From contig PFUG01000632.1 in assembly GCA_002789955.1 (NCBI GenBank), positions 1 to 55,652 on the forward strand: DNA of 55,652 nucleotides. Reading direction: 5' to 3'. The notes beneath the pieces were generated by a model. It was not told where the DNA came from. It was given only the letters and a program-made list of their open reading frames with translations, and did not search any database. The position numbers and the translations under genes were made by a program. This document shows positions 1 to 7,477 of this stretch, piece after piece (positions within the stretch are counted from its first letter, which is position 1; the number at the start of each line of letters is the position of its first letter). Origin of the DNA: Deltaproteobacteria bacterium CG_4_9_14_3_um_filter_63_12. Lineage in GTDB: Bacteria > Myxococcota_A > Bradymonadia > UBA4248 > UM-FILTER-63-12.

Positions 1-807
1 GTTTCGCTCGGCGAGCCCCGGACCGCCTCGCAGATGGTCCCGGTGTTCGACGCAGGCGTCGACCAGCGCGGCGATTCCTCGCTCTTCTGGGGTTCCCTGG
101 GTCGTGCTCGTCGACCGCGTCGGAATCGCCCAACCCGGATCGCGCAAGGCGCCTTGGCCCAGGTTGACCATTCTCTTGAGCATCGTCCGCGTGCGGTCGG
201 CCCCGGGCAGGTCCGCCTTGTTCACCACGAAGATGTCGGCGACCTCGAGGAGTCCGGCCTTGAGGCCCTGAACATCGTCGCCGGAGTTCGGTGAGAGCAC
301 GACCAAGGTGGTGTGCGAGCTGCGGATGATGTCGACCTCGCCCTGCCCGACGCCGACGGTCTCGACGAGGATGACGTCGAAGCCCATGGCGTCGAACACC
401 AAGACGATCTCGTCGATGGAGGGGGAGAGCCCGCCGAGGAATCCTCGAGAAGCGACCGAGCGAATGAAGACGCCGGGATCGAGGGAGTGGGTCTGCATGC
501 GGATCCGGTCACCGAGGATGGCCCCACCAGTGAAGGGGCTGCTCGGATCGACGGCGACGACAGCGACGGTCTTTCCGCGGGCTCTCCACTCGGTGATCAG
601 CGCATCGACCAAGCTGGATTTGCCGACCCCAGGGCTTCCAGTGACCCCGATGATGTGGGCTTTGCCGACATGGGGGAAGAGCTCGCGGAGGTCGGCGCGA
701 GCGGCCTCTCGGCGGTCGTCGACGTCGCGAATCAGCCGCGCCGCCGCGATGGTTTCGCCGGCGAGGACACGTTGGGCTCGGCTATGGAGTGAGGGGGCAT
801 GGGTCAC
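1..807 (-). CDS. meaB: Methylmalonyl-CoA mutase-associated GTPase MeaB (partial, 3' end beyond window)
   Basis: MeaB/ArgK-family G3E P-loop GTPase that protects and reloads adenosylcobalamin-dependent methylmalonyl-CoA mutase. Seen: Walker A GSPGVGKSS about 50 residues from the start, a switch segment VDPSSPFTGGAILGDR, the family signature VETVGVGQGEVDI, and the guanine-specificity motif NKAD. The 269 codons present lack roughly the last 50-60 residues of the usual 320-330 aa family length, because the frame runs off the left edge. The GTG start at 807 is chosen because it overlaps the TGA of the upstream cobalamin-binding gene in a 4-bp GTGA, a sign of translational coupling. Last visible gene of an operon with the mutase small subunit, enoyl-CoA hydratase and PP2C phosphatase. 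Identification is confident. Confidence 0.93.
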   Translation of the reverse strand, partial: MTHAPSLHSRAQRVLAGETIAAARLIRDVDDRREAARADLRELFPHVGKAHIIGVTGSPGVGKSSLVDALITEWRARGKTVAVVAVDPSSPFTGGAILGDRIRMQTHSLDPGVFIRSVASRGFLGGLSPSIDEIVLVFDAMGFDVILVETVGVGQGEVDIIRSSHTTLVVLSPNSGDDVQGLKAGLLEVADIFVVNKADLPGADRTRTMLKRMVNLGQGALRDPGWAIPTRSTSTTQGTPEERGIAALVDACVEHRDHLRGGPGLAERN

Positions 808-1217
808 GCGGACGCTCTGGACTGTGCTTCGGCCTTGAGCCACTCGACGATCTCTCGGGTCGGGGTGCCTGGCCCGAAGATGGCGACGACGCCGGCCTCC
901 AGGAGAGGCGGAACGTCCTCGTCCGGGATGATGCCGCCGCCGAACACGAAGATGTCCGACGCCCCACGTTGCGCCAGGAGTCGAACCACTTCGGGCATGA
1001 GGTAGTCGTGTGCTCCGCTCATGATGGAGAGCCCAATGCAATCGACGGCCTCTTGGATGGCGACGTTGACCAACATCTCTGGCGTCTGATGCAAGCCAGA
1101 GTAGATGACCTCGAAACCGGCGTCTCTCAGGGCCCGTGCGACCACGAGCGCCCCTCGGTCGTGCCCGTCGAGGCCAGGTTTTCCCAGCAACACTCTGAGT
1201 CGTCTGTCCATAATCAA
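804..1217 (-). CDS. mcmA2: Methylmalonyl-CoA mutase, cobalamin-binding small subunit
   Basis: 137-aa stand-alone B12-binding domain, equivalent to the C-terminal domain of single-chain methylmalonyl-CoA mutases. It binds adenosylcobalamin base-off/His-on and pairs with the large catalytic subunit to interconvert (R)-methylmalonyl-CoA and succinyl-CoA. Seen: the cobalamin motif DGHDRG (Asp17, His19, Gly22), the LSIMSG segment and the FGGGI glycine motif, in the right order and spacing. Length is normal for a split-subunit enzyme. The catalytic subunit is encoded separately at 14812-16488 on the other strand. Its stop overlaps the meaB start, so mutase subunit and chaperone are coupled. Confidence 0.93.
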   Translation of the reverse strand: MIMDRRLRVLLGKPGLDGHDRGALVVARALRDAGFEVIYSGLHQTPEMLVNVAIQEAVDCIGLSIMSGAHDYLMPEVVRLLAQRGASDIFVFGGGIIPDEDVPPLLEAGVVAIFGPGTPTREIVEWLKAEAQSRASA

Positions 1218-1272
1218 AATCCTTTGGCCGTACGCGCTAAGCAGAGCGGGTTCGTGGGAAGGCTAGGTTGAG

Positions 1273-2046
1273 TCAAATCCTCTTGAATACTGGGCTTCGT
1301 TTCTCGATGAAGGCCTGCATTCCTTCTTTTTGGTCCTCACTCGAGAAGAGCGCTGCGAAGCCTTCTCGTTCATTTCTCAAGCCATCCTCGAGCGAGACGT
1401 CGAGGCCGTAGGCGAGCACGTCTTTGGCTCGCTTCACGGCGAGCGGTCCCTTCTGGGCGATGGTCTCGGCGATGCGTTGGACATTCTCGCGCAGCTCCTC
1501 GGCGGGGAAGACCTGCGCGGCGAGTCCGATGCGCAGCGCATCTTGTGCGTTGATCATGCGCCCAGTGAGCACCAGGTCTCTGGCCATCATGGCGCCCACG
1601 ACGCGAGTCAGGCGCTGGGTGCCGCCGAAGCCAGGGATCACCCCGAGGTTGACCTCAGGTTGGCCAAAAACGGCTCTCTCAGAGGCGTATATGAGGTCGC
1701 AGGCCAACGCCAGCTCGCAGCCCCCGCCGAGGGCGAAGCCGTTGACCGCGGCGATAGTGGCGAAGTGGGCGGTCTCCAGGCGGTGGAGCGCCTCGTTGCC
1801 GCGCATCGAGAAGGCCCAGGCCTCGCTCGGCGTCATCTGAGACATCTCACGGATGTCGCCGCCGGCCACGAAGGCTTTCTTCCCTGCGCCAGTGATGACC
1901 AGCACGCGGAGCTCGGTCTTCTCGAGTCCCTGCAGCGTTCGACTCAGCTCGTTGATCGTCTGGCTGTTCAGCGCGTTGAGCGCGGCCGGTCGGTCGATGG
2001 TCAGCCACGCGATGTGGCCCTCAGTCTTCAAAGACATATTTTCCAT
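1273..2046 (-). CDS. Enoyl-CoA hydratase (crotonase family)
   Basis: 257-aa crotonase-fold enzyme, probably a short-chain enoyl-CoA hydratase of beta-oxidation or branched-chain amino-acid breakdown, which would feed the propionyl-CoA route encoded nearby. Seen: oxyanion-hole segment AFVAGGDIREM, GGGCELALACD carrying the first catalytic Glu, and QPEVNLGVIPGFGGTQRL carrying the second. Both glutamates typical of true hydratases are present, which favours hydratase over other crotonases. The ATG at 2046 is chosen over an in-frame extension to 2151 because the extension runs into the upstream phosphatase gene, and because AGGAG lies just upstream. There are 28 bp to the PP2C gene and 55 bp to the mutase small subunit, so these genes are probably co-transcribed. 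Exact substrate is unknown. Confidence 0.9.
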   Translation of the reverse strand: MENMSLKTEGHIAWLTIDRPAALNALNSQTINELSRTLQGLEKTELRVLVITGAGKKAFVAGGDIREMSQMTPSEAWAFSMRGNEALHRLETAHFATIAAVNGFALGGGCELALACDLIYASERAVFGQPEVNLGVIPGFGGTQRLTRVVGAMMARDLVLTGRMINAQDALRIGLAAQVFPAEELRENVQRIAETIAQKGPLAVKRAKDVLAYGLDVSLEDGLRNEREGFAALFSSEDQKEGMQAFIEKRSPVFKRI

Positions 2047-2074
2047 TCGTTCATCTCCTCGAAACACAGGCAAA

Positions 2075-3775
2075 TCAGTGGTCCTCGTCGTTGTAGGGCG
2101 AGACCATTCGCTCGGTCTTCTCTTCGGGCGAGCCGGGGGCATGGCGCTCACCCATCCTACCGGCTCTGAGCTTGCGGCTCGGTGCGCCGTCGGGGGCGGG
2201 ATCGGGCAGGGGTTCCTCGGCAGCGGTCTTTTCGGCGTCGTTCTCGAGCATGGAGCGCAGCTTGGCGAAAGCGTCTCGGCGCTTCGAGGCCTCTGCCCTA
2301 GGTTCGGCCTGGGCGTTTTCGGTTAAGAGGTCCTTCTTCCCAGCTATTTCCTGCGTCTGTGCGGGCTCGAGCGGGTGTCGCGTGGTCACCCCGGTCGCTT
2401 CGATGAGCTTCGCGTCGTCGGTGAGGTCGACCACTTGTCGGGGAGCGCGCTCTTGGCGTGGCGGGGATTGGGGAGGCTCGAGAGTCTTCTTCTCGACCGC
2501 CACGGAGGCGGTGACTTCGCTGCTGCGGTTGAGCAGGAGGGGAATGAGCCGATGGCCCTGGTTCTCCGCCTCGCCGAGGTCGACGCCGAGCTGCGAACGG
2601 AGCGCCAGGACCTGCGTGATGTTCCAGAGCATCTTGGCCGCGAGACGGGAATCCTGGCTCAAAACGTTGAGCAGGTCCTTCTTAGTGATTCGCAGCAGCT
2701 GGGTGTTTTGTTCTGCGACATAGTCGAGTTCGATGCTGGCCGACGTGACGACCTGTAGCAAACCGAAGTATCGGCCAGGGAGAATCCGAGCGACCACGTC
2801 GGTGCCGTGCCGGACCAGCACCGAGCCGGTAACCACGACGTTGAGCGCTGGTTCCATCCCAGTTTTCTGGACCACCTCCCCCTCTCGAGAGGTCTTGGCG
2901 GAGGCGAGGTCCGCGACGCGCATCAACTCTTTGTAAGTGAGGTTCTGGAAGAACTCGAGCTCGGACAGCAGGGGCAAAAACGTTCGGAACTGGCGGCTGT
3001 GTTGGTCGTCGGCGAGGTTCTTGAGGCCGACGACGATGGCGGTGATGTTGTCCCGCCCGCCGCCGCGATTCGCGAAGTCGATGCAGTGGTGCGGCACGGA
3101 CCGCAAGTCGTCGGCTCTCATCAAGGCTTTGGCGGCCGCGATCCCGTCGAAATAGCCATGCAGGCCGTCGGAGCAGAGCAGGAAGCGGTCGTCGGGGAGC
3201 ACCCCGAAGTCGTTGACGTCGACCTCCACCAGCTCGTAGACGCCGACCGCCCGGGTCAAGGCGTTCTTGATCGGCAGGTCGTTGATTTCTTCGGCCGTGA
3301 GCTGTCCGCGCTTGAGAAGCTCGTTGACGAGGGAGTGGTCCTCCGTGAGCTGGTGCAGGTTGTCTTGGCGCAAGAGATAGATACGACTGTCACCCACGTG
3401 GGCGATGAAGGCTCGCCGACGAATCAGCAGCAGAAGGCTCAGAGTGGTACCCATCCCGCGCCGTGCCGCGTTTTCTTGGGCCATACGATGGATCCGAGCG
3501 CAGGCGTCAGACACCGCGCGGACCAACAGGTCCCTGACCTCCCCCGCTGCGCTGGGCGTCGGCGTGGACCGGTAGTGTTCGAGGAGGGCGATGTTGCGCG
3601 TCAGATGGTCTCGGACGACCCGAATCGCCGTGGAGCTCGCCACCTCACCAGCGGCATGGCCCCCCATTCCATCGCAGACCATGAACAGGCTCAGGCCGGC
3701 ATCGACAAGGTGCGCATCCTCATTGTTTTCGCGGACACGACCAGGGTCGGTGGCGCCAAATGAGCTACATTCCAT
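2075..3775 (-). CDS. PP2C Ser/Thr phosphatase fused to a cyclic-nucleotide-binding-like domain
   Basis: 566 aa. The N-terminal ~255 residues form a complete PP2C/PPM phosphatase: ENNEDAH, VCDGMGGHAAGE (metal Asp near residue 35), HVGDSRIYL, CSDGLHGYFD and GGGRDNIT, all metal ligands intact. Residues ~270-395 look like a cNMP-binding/Crp-type beta-roll (LSELEFFQNLTYKEL, then VVVTGSVLV and ILPGRYFGLL). Whether it binds a nucleotide cannot be judged, as the usual phosphate-binding cassette is not clear. The last ~165 residues are charged and Pro/Glu-rich, probably disordered. ATG 3775 has GGAGG four bases upstream. It leads the operon with enoyl-CoA hydratase and mutase genes. Likely reverses Ser/Thr phosphorylation by kinases such as the one at 49.6 kb; that partnership is inference. 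Confidence 0.88.
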   Translation of the reverse strand: MECSSFGATDPGRVRENNEDAHLVDAGLSLFMVCDGMGGHAAGEVASSTAIRVVRDHLTRNIALLEHYRSTPTPSAAGEVRDLLVRAVSDACARIHRMAQENAARRGMGTTLSLLLLIRRRAFIAHVGDSRIYLLRQDNLHQLTEDHSLVNELLKRGQLTAEEINDLPIKNALTRAVGVYELVEVDVNDFGVLPDDRFLLCSDGLHGYFDGIAAAKALMRADDLRSVPHHCIDFANRGGGRDNITAIVVGLKNLADDQHSRQFRTFLPLLSELEFFQNLTYKELMRVADLASAKTSREGEVVQKTGMEPALNVVVTGSVLVRHGTDVVARILPGRYFGLLQVVTSASIELDYVAEQNTQLLRITKKDLLNVLSQDSRLAAKMLWNITQVLALRSQLGVDLGEAENQGHRLIPLLLNRSSEVTASVAVEKKTLEPPQSPPRQERAPRQVVDLTDDAKLIEATGVTTRHPLEPAQTQEIAGKKDLLTENAQAEPRAEASKRRDAFAKLRSMLENDAEKTAAEEPLPDPAPDGAPSRKLRAGRMGERHAPGSPEEKTERMVSPYNDEDH

Positions 3776-3910
3776 TGGACCTCCAGGCCCAGTGTTGCCA
3801 CCTGATCGTCAGGGGCTACTGCAACAGGAATGGCCTCGCGGCGCAAGGGCAATAAGACGGCGCCCGCTGGCTACGCTCTATCTATTGGTCATCGGTGAGC
3901 GACGTCAATC

Positions 3911-5485
3911 TCATTCGCTCGACGGCTCCAACTCCACTGCAGGAGCCGGAAAAGCAGGAAGAGTGAGCTCCGGAGGTTCAGGGGGAGTCGACGGCGAGGC
4001 GGGGCCTGCGGTGTTTCGCTTCTCCTGAGCGTGGGAGAGGATGAACATGAACAGCGTCTGGACGATCGAGGCCACTGGCATGGCGAGCAGCGCGCCGACC
4101 ACGCCAAACGCGCTCTGGCCCGCCAACAGCGCGAAGACGATGACTACCGGATGGAGCTCCGACGAGGAGCCGACGATCTTGGGAGTGAGGAAGTTGGCGT
4201 CCAAAAAATGAACGCCCATGATCCACAGCAACACCAACAGCGCCGAGGAGATACCCTGAGTCAAACCCATCAAAACCGCCGGAACCGTACTGATGATCGT
4301 CCCAAAGAACGGGATCAGACTCAAGACCCCGGCGATGATGCCCAACATCAGGGCGAAATCGACCCCCAAGAGCCACAGCCCGATGCCGGTCAGGGTGCCG
4401 TTGATAAAGCAGATCACCAGTTGACCACGGATGACGCCAGAGAGCCCACGGTTGAGGCGAGCCAAGAGGTTCTCATAGAGCTCACCAGTGCCCTCTGGGA
4501 TGAGGGAACGCGCGAAAGCCATGATCTTGGGCAGATCGATGGAGATGAACGCCGCGACCATGAACGTCAGGATGATCATGATGAAGGCGTTGATCACAAA
4601 CTCGAGGAGCATCTGGATCAGCAGCAGCAGGTCTCCTGCGACCGCACTGCCGGACTCCACCACACCCGAGAGGCCTTTGAGGATCTCCTTCTCGAGGCTG
4701 AAGTGCTCAATGTCCTTCGCGGGACCGGAGGGCTCGAAGCGAACCAAGTAGGCGCCGTCGTCTGTGGGTGCGATTCTGATGTTCGAATCGCCGATTAGGA
4801 ATGCGAAGCCCTCGCGTTCTGGGTCTCGCACAATCGTAAAGGCCACCCGAGACCGATCGAAGTCGCTGGGTGAAGGACCAAATAGGGCCGCCATGCCCAG
4901 GCTGACGTCTGGACTCACGGTAGCGAGCTCTTCGAAGCGATCGCTGCCCACGAGCAGCAGTGGTCTCGTCCCGCCGCGATCCACGAACGGAATTTGGTCG
5001 ATCTGCTGGATCTGATTGGCCCTTTCGGTGGCGAGGGCGACTCGGCCCTGCGCTTCACCCACGGCCTCCTTCAGGTTCGATACGTCCGAGCCAGAGTCCA
5101 CTTTGAGGCCTAGGAGGTCTTCGATCTGGCGGCTCCATTTCGGCAAGTACTTCTCTCGCAGATCGTTGAAGTAGCCAGGGATCTCCTCTGCCGCCTTGCC
5201 AACCTCCACCGTCAAAGGAGGAATGAAGATCACGAGAAAGAGCGTCACCATCGAGAAGAAGGAGATGTAGACGCTGATGACGGCTGCCCAGCGTGGAATT
5301 GGCCGGGCGCGGAGGGTCATGCCGGTGAGCCGGCGAACCATTGGCTCCATCAAGTAGACAATGACGAGTGCGATGATGAAAGGCAGGAGCACCGCACGAA
5401 AGACGTACAAAATCGTCCCGAAGAAGAGCAACGAGGCCGCTGGAATGAGCAGCCTCTGCCGCAGGTCTGTCAGACGTTCGTTCAT
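3911..5485 (-). CDS. AI-2E/PerM-family permease with large internal insertion
   Basis: 524-aa polytopic inner-membrane protein of the PerM/YdiK/AI-2E exporter superfamily. Seen: two helices at residues ~12-46, a third at ~66-90, then a long soluble stretch, then about five more helices, including the family-typical GVLSLIPFFGTIIS and the C-terminal SSELHPVVIVFALLAG and GVVGALLAMPVAS segments. The family is usually about 350 aa; the extra length is mostly an insertion of about 100 residues (roughly 150-260) in the soluble loop before the fourth helix. ATG 5485 is preferred to 5542 because the extension has no good hydrophobic start and this methionine follows GAGG. Transcribed divergently from the PilT-like gene. 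Substrate unknown. Confidence 0.85.
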   Translation of the reverse strand: MNERLTDLRQRLLIPAASLLFFGTILYVFRAVLLPFIIALVIVYLMEPMVRRLTGMTLRARPIPRWAAVISVYISFFSMVTLFLVIFIPPLTVEVGKAAEEIPGYFNDLREKYLPKWSRQIEDLLGLKVDSGSDVSNLKEAVGEAQGRVALATERANQIQQIDQIPFVDRGGTRPLLLVGSDRFEELATVSPDVSLGMAALFGPSPSDFDRSRVAFTIVRDPEREGFAFLIGDSNIRIAPTDDGAYLVRFEPSGPAKDIEHFSLEKEILKGLSGVVESGSAVAGDLLLLIQMLLEFVINAFIMIILTFMVAAFISIDLPKIMAFARSLIPEGTGELYENLLARLNRGLSGVIRGQLVICFINGTLTGIGLWLLGVDFALMLGIIAGVLSLIPFFGTIISTVPAVLMGLTQGISSALLVLLWIMGVHFLDANFLTPKIVGSSSELHPVVIVFALLAGQSAFGVVGALLAMPVASIVQTLFMFILSHAQEKRNTAGPASPSTPPEPPELTLPAFPAPAVELEPSSE

Positions 5486-5731
5486 GCGCCTCGTTGGACA
5501 CTCGCGAGCAGGATTCTCCTGCGTCGCTTCGCGACAGGTCATTGAAAATCATCGTTCGCATTGCCTAACGCAACGCGCGTCGCTATTCAACCTGAGCGGT
5601 CGCAGTCCCTTTGCCGAAATTGCCCAGTCAGTTGACCAAAGTGGTTCGCGCGCCCCTTGTCTAGCGGCTTGGGTTGGCGGATCGTCGAGGGCTTCCCACA
5701 GCCGGCAGCGAACTCGCCATTTGGAGGCGTA

Positions 5732-7261
5732 ATGTCTCTCGCACACAAGCTCATCACTGCACTGCTCAAGAGCAAAGGCGACGCACTGCACGTGAATCCG
5801 GGGCAGACCGTCGAGATGACCATCAAAGGACGACGACGCTCCGTGAGCGCTCAAAACGTACTCCGCGACCAGATCGAGGAGATCCTTGCTGAACTCTTGC
5901 CAGAAGGGCAGCACGTCGAACCAGAGGTCGGCGCCACCTTGCATTTCGACCATGAACTGCCCGAAGGCACGGCCCACGTCTCGGTCGTCCGACAAGAGGA
6001 TGGGCTGCATCTCGAGATCTGCCCAAGAACGACCCCGAGCCCGCCGCTGGTGGCGGTTCCCGTGAGCACGCCAGCCCCATCCAGTCCGTCGCTGCACTGG
6101 AACACTCCGGCCGCGAGCCCAGCAGCACCGGCACCGTCGAGCCCTCCGCCGGACGCTTCGAAGCCGTCCGACGTCGTGGAGCCTGCCGCAGAGGCAATCC
6201 GTGCACCGTCGAGCCCGGCGCTCATCTCGACGGCATCAGTTCCATCGACTGGGCCCAATCCCTCGAGCGCTGTGAAAGCAACGCGCCAAGGCACAGCTGA
6301 GCTCGAGGCGCGAAAGGCCCAAGCGACGCCAGTGCCTGGGGCCATTGATGTGCCTTCGCAACCTGCACTCGAACCCTTTACCGCCTCGAGCCTCCGCATC
6401 GAAGACCCGCAAGAGCCACTCGACGTTGCCGAGGAGATGGCCCACTACCTGGAGACGGCAGCTCGTTTCGGCGGCGCCGAGGTCATGATCGCCTGTGCAC
6501 ACCCAGTGCGCTATCGACAGAATGGTGTTTGGAGCCGATCAGTCCATGAGGGTTTGTCCGCTGAGCACGTCAAGAGGCTGCTGGACAGCCTCCTGCCGGA
6601 AGACCGCACCCGCCTCGCCCCGCCTTGTCGAATGATGGTATCGACCCCCTCCGGGCATCGTTTCCGCTGCACGCTCTTCCGGGATCACCTTGGTTGGGGC
6701 GCGAGGTTCCTTCACGTCCCCCTGCGTCCTCCACGGCTAGACGGGCAGCCCGATGCGGCGGAGTGGCTCTCGCGAATCACCCAGAAGCCAGGTTTCTCCC
6801 TGGTCGTCGGGCCGAGCCAGTCGGGGCTGACCACCACTCTCGCGTCCCTGGTCAACGCGCTCGACGCGCAACGTCCAGGCCACATTATCACGCTCGAGTC
6901 CCTCATCGAGTTCGAGCAAACCGGCGCGCGGGGCTTTGTCAGCCAGAGACAGGCGGTGACCCACCGGCGAGCGGCCATCCAGTCGATCGCCGTCGAAGCT
7001 CCCGACTGGTTCTTGCTCCATGAGCTCGAAGACGGCGGTGAGCTCCTGCAGTGCAGGCAGCTCGTCGACCGCGGAATTCATGTTGTCGCGTCGGTCGTCG
7101 CCAATGACGTCGAGACGGCGGTGGAGCGACTCGTGAGAGGTCATCTCGACGAGGCCGAATGGGGCCGTATCCTGCTCAAGATCGACAGCCTCGTCGAATT
7201 GTCTTGGAGCTTTGGTTCGACGGGGCGAACGCACATGGTGCGGCTGGTCGACCCGAGTTGA
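5732..7261 (+). CDS. Degenerate PilT/PilB-like secretion ATPase (probable pseudo-ATPase)
   Basis: 509 aa. Residues ~1-100 resemble the N-terminal domain of PilT-type ATPases (HVNPGQTVEMTIKGRRR). A Pro/Ser/Ala-rich linker spans ~105-230, followed by a second PilT-like N-domain and an ATPase core. In the core, IITLESLIEFEQ matches the Asp-box of PilT and DWFLLHELED its Walker B region. The P-loop reads GPSQSGLTTT (residues 360-369), with Leu366 where the catalytic Lys of GPTGSGKST should be, and the His box is not recognisable. It therefore probably does not hydrolyse ATP and may be a structural or regulatory paralogue of a type IV pilus motor. ATG 5732 has TTGGAGG 4 bases upstream. No other pilus genes are near. 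Confidence 0.8.
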   Translation: MSLAHKLITALLKSKGDALHVNPGQTVEMTIKGRRRSVSAQNVLRDQIEEILAELLPEGQHVEPEVGATLHFDHELPEGTAHVSVVRQEDGLHLEICPRTTPSPPLVAVPVSTPAPSSPSLHWNTPAASPAAPAPSSPPPDASKPSDVVEPAAEAIRAPSSPALISTASVPSTGPNPSSAVKATRQGTAELEARKAQATPVPGAIDVPSQPALEPFTASSLRIEDPQEPLDVAEEMAHYLETAARFGGAEVMIACAHPVRYRQNGVWSRSVHEGLSAEHVKRLLDSLLPEDRTRLAPPCRMMVSTPSGHRFRCTLFRDHLGWGARFLHVPLRPPRLDGQPDAAEWLSRITQKPGFSLVVGPSQSGLTTTLASLVNALDAQRPGHIITLESLIEFEQTGARGFVSQRQAVTHRRAAIQSIAVEAPDWFLLHELEDGGELLQCRQLVDRGIHVVASVVANDVETAVERLVRGHLDEAEWGRILLKIDSLVELSWSFGSTGRTHMVRLVDPS

Positions 7262-7477
7262 TAACTTTGGCGCGTTCTTCTTCTCTTCGGAGCCCGAAAA
7301 GAGCCAACACGCATCGCGAGCAAGCGCTTCGACCTCGCGTTGGACGATCTGCGGCGCGCACGCAACCTACGCAACCTATCGAGGCTCTTGACATCGGCTG
7401 CGGGCGCTGACAGTCTGTGTCTCACATGAAGAGAGCCATCGAGTCCGTCAGCCGCTACGGCTGGCCACACCACGTTC

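Noticed and set aside
7388-7416. TTGACA followed 17 bases later by CAGTCT, as a promoter for the trypsin-like gene
   Set aside because: The -35 is perfect but the -10 matches only two consensus positions; likely chance.
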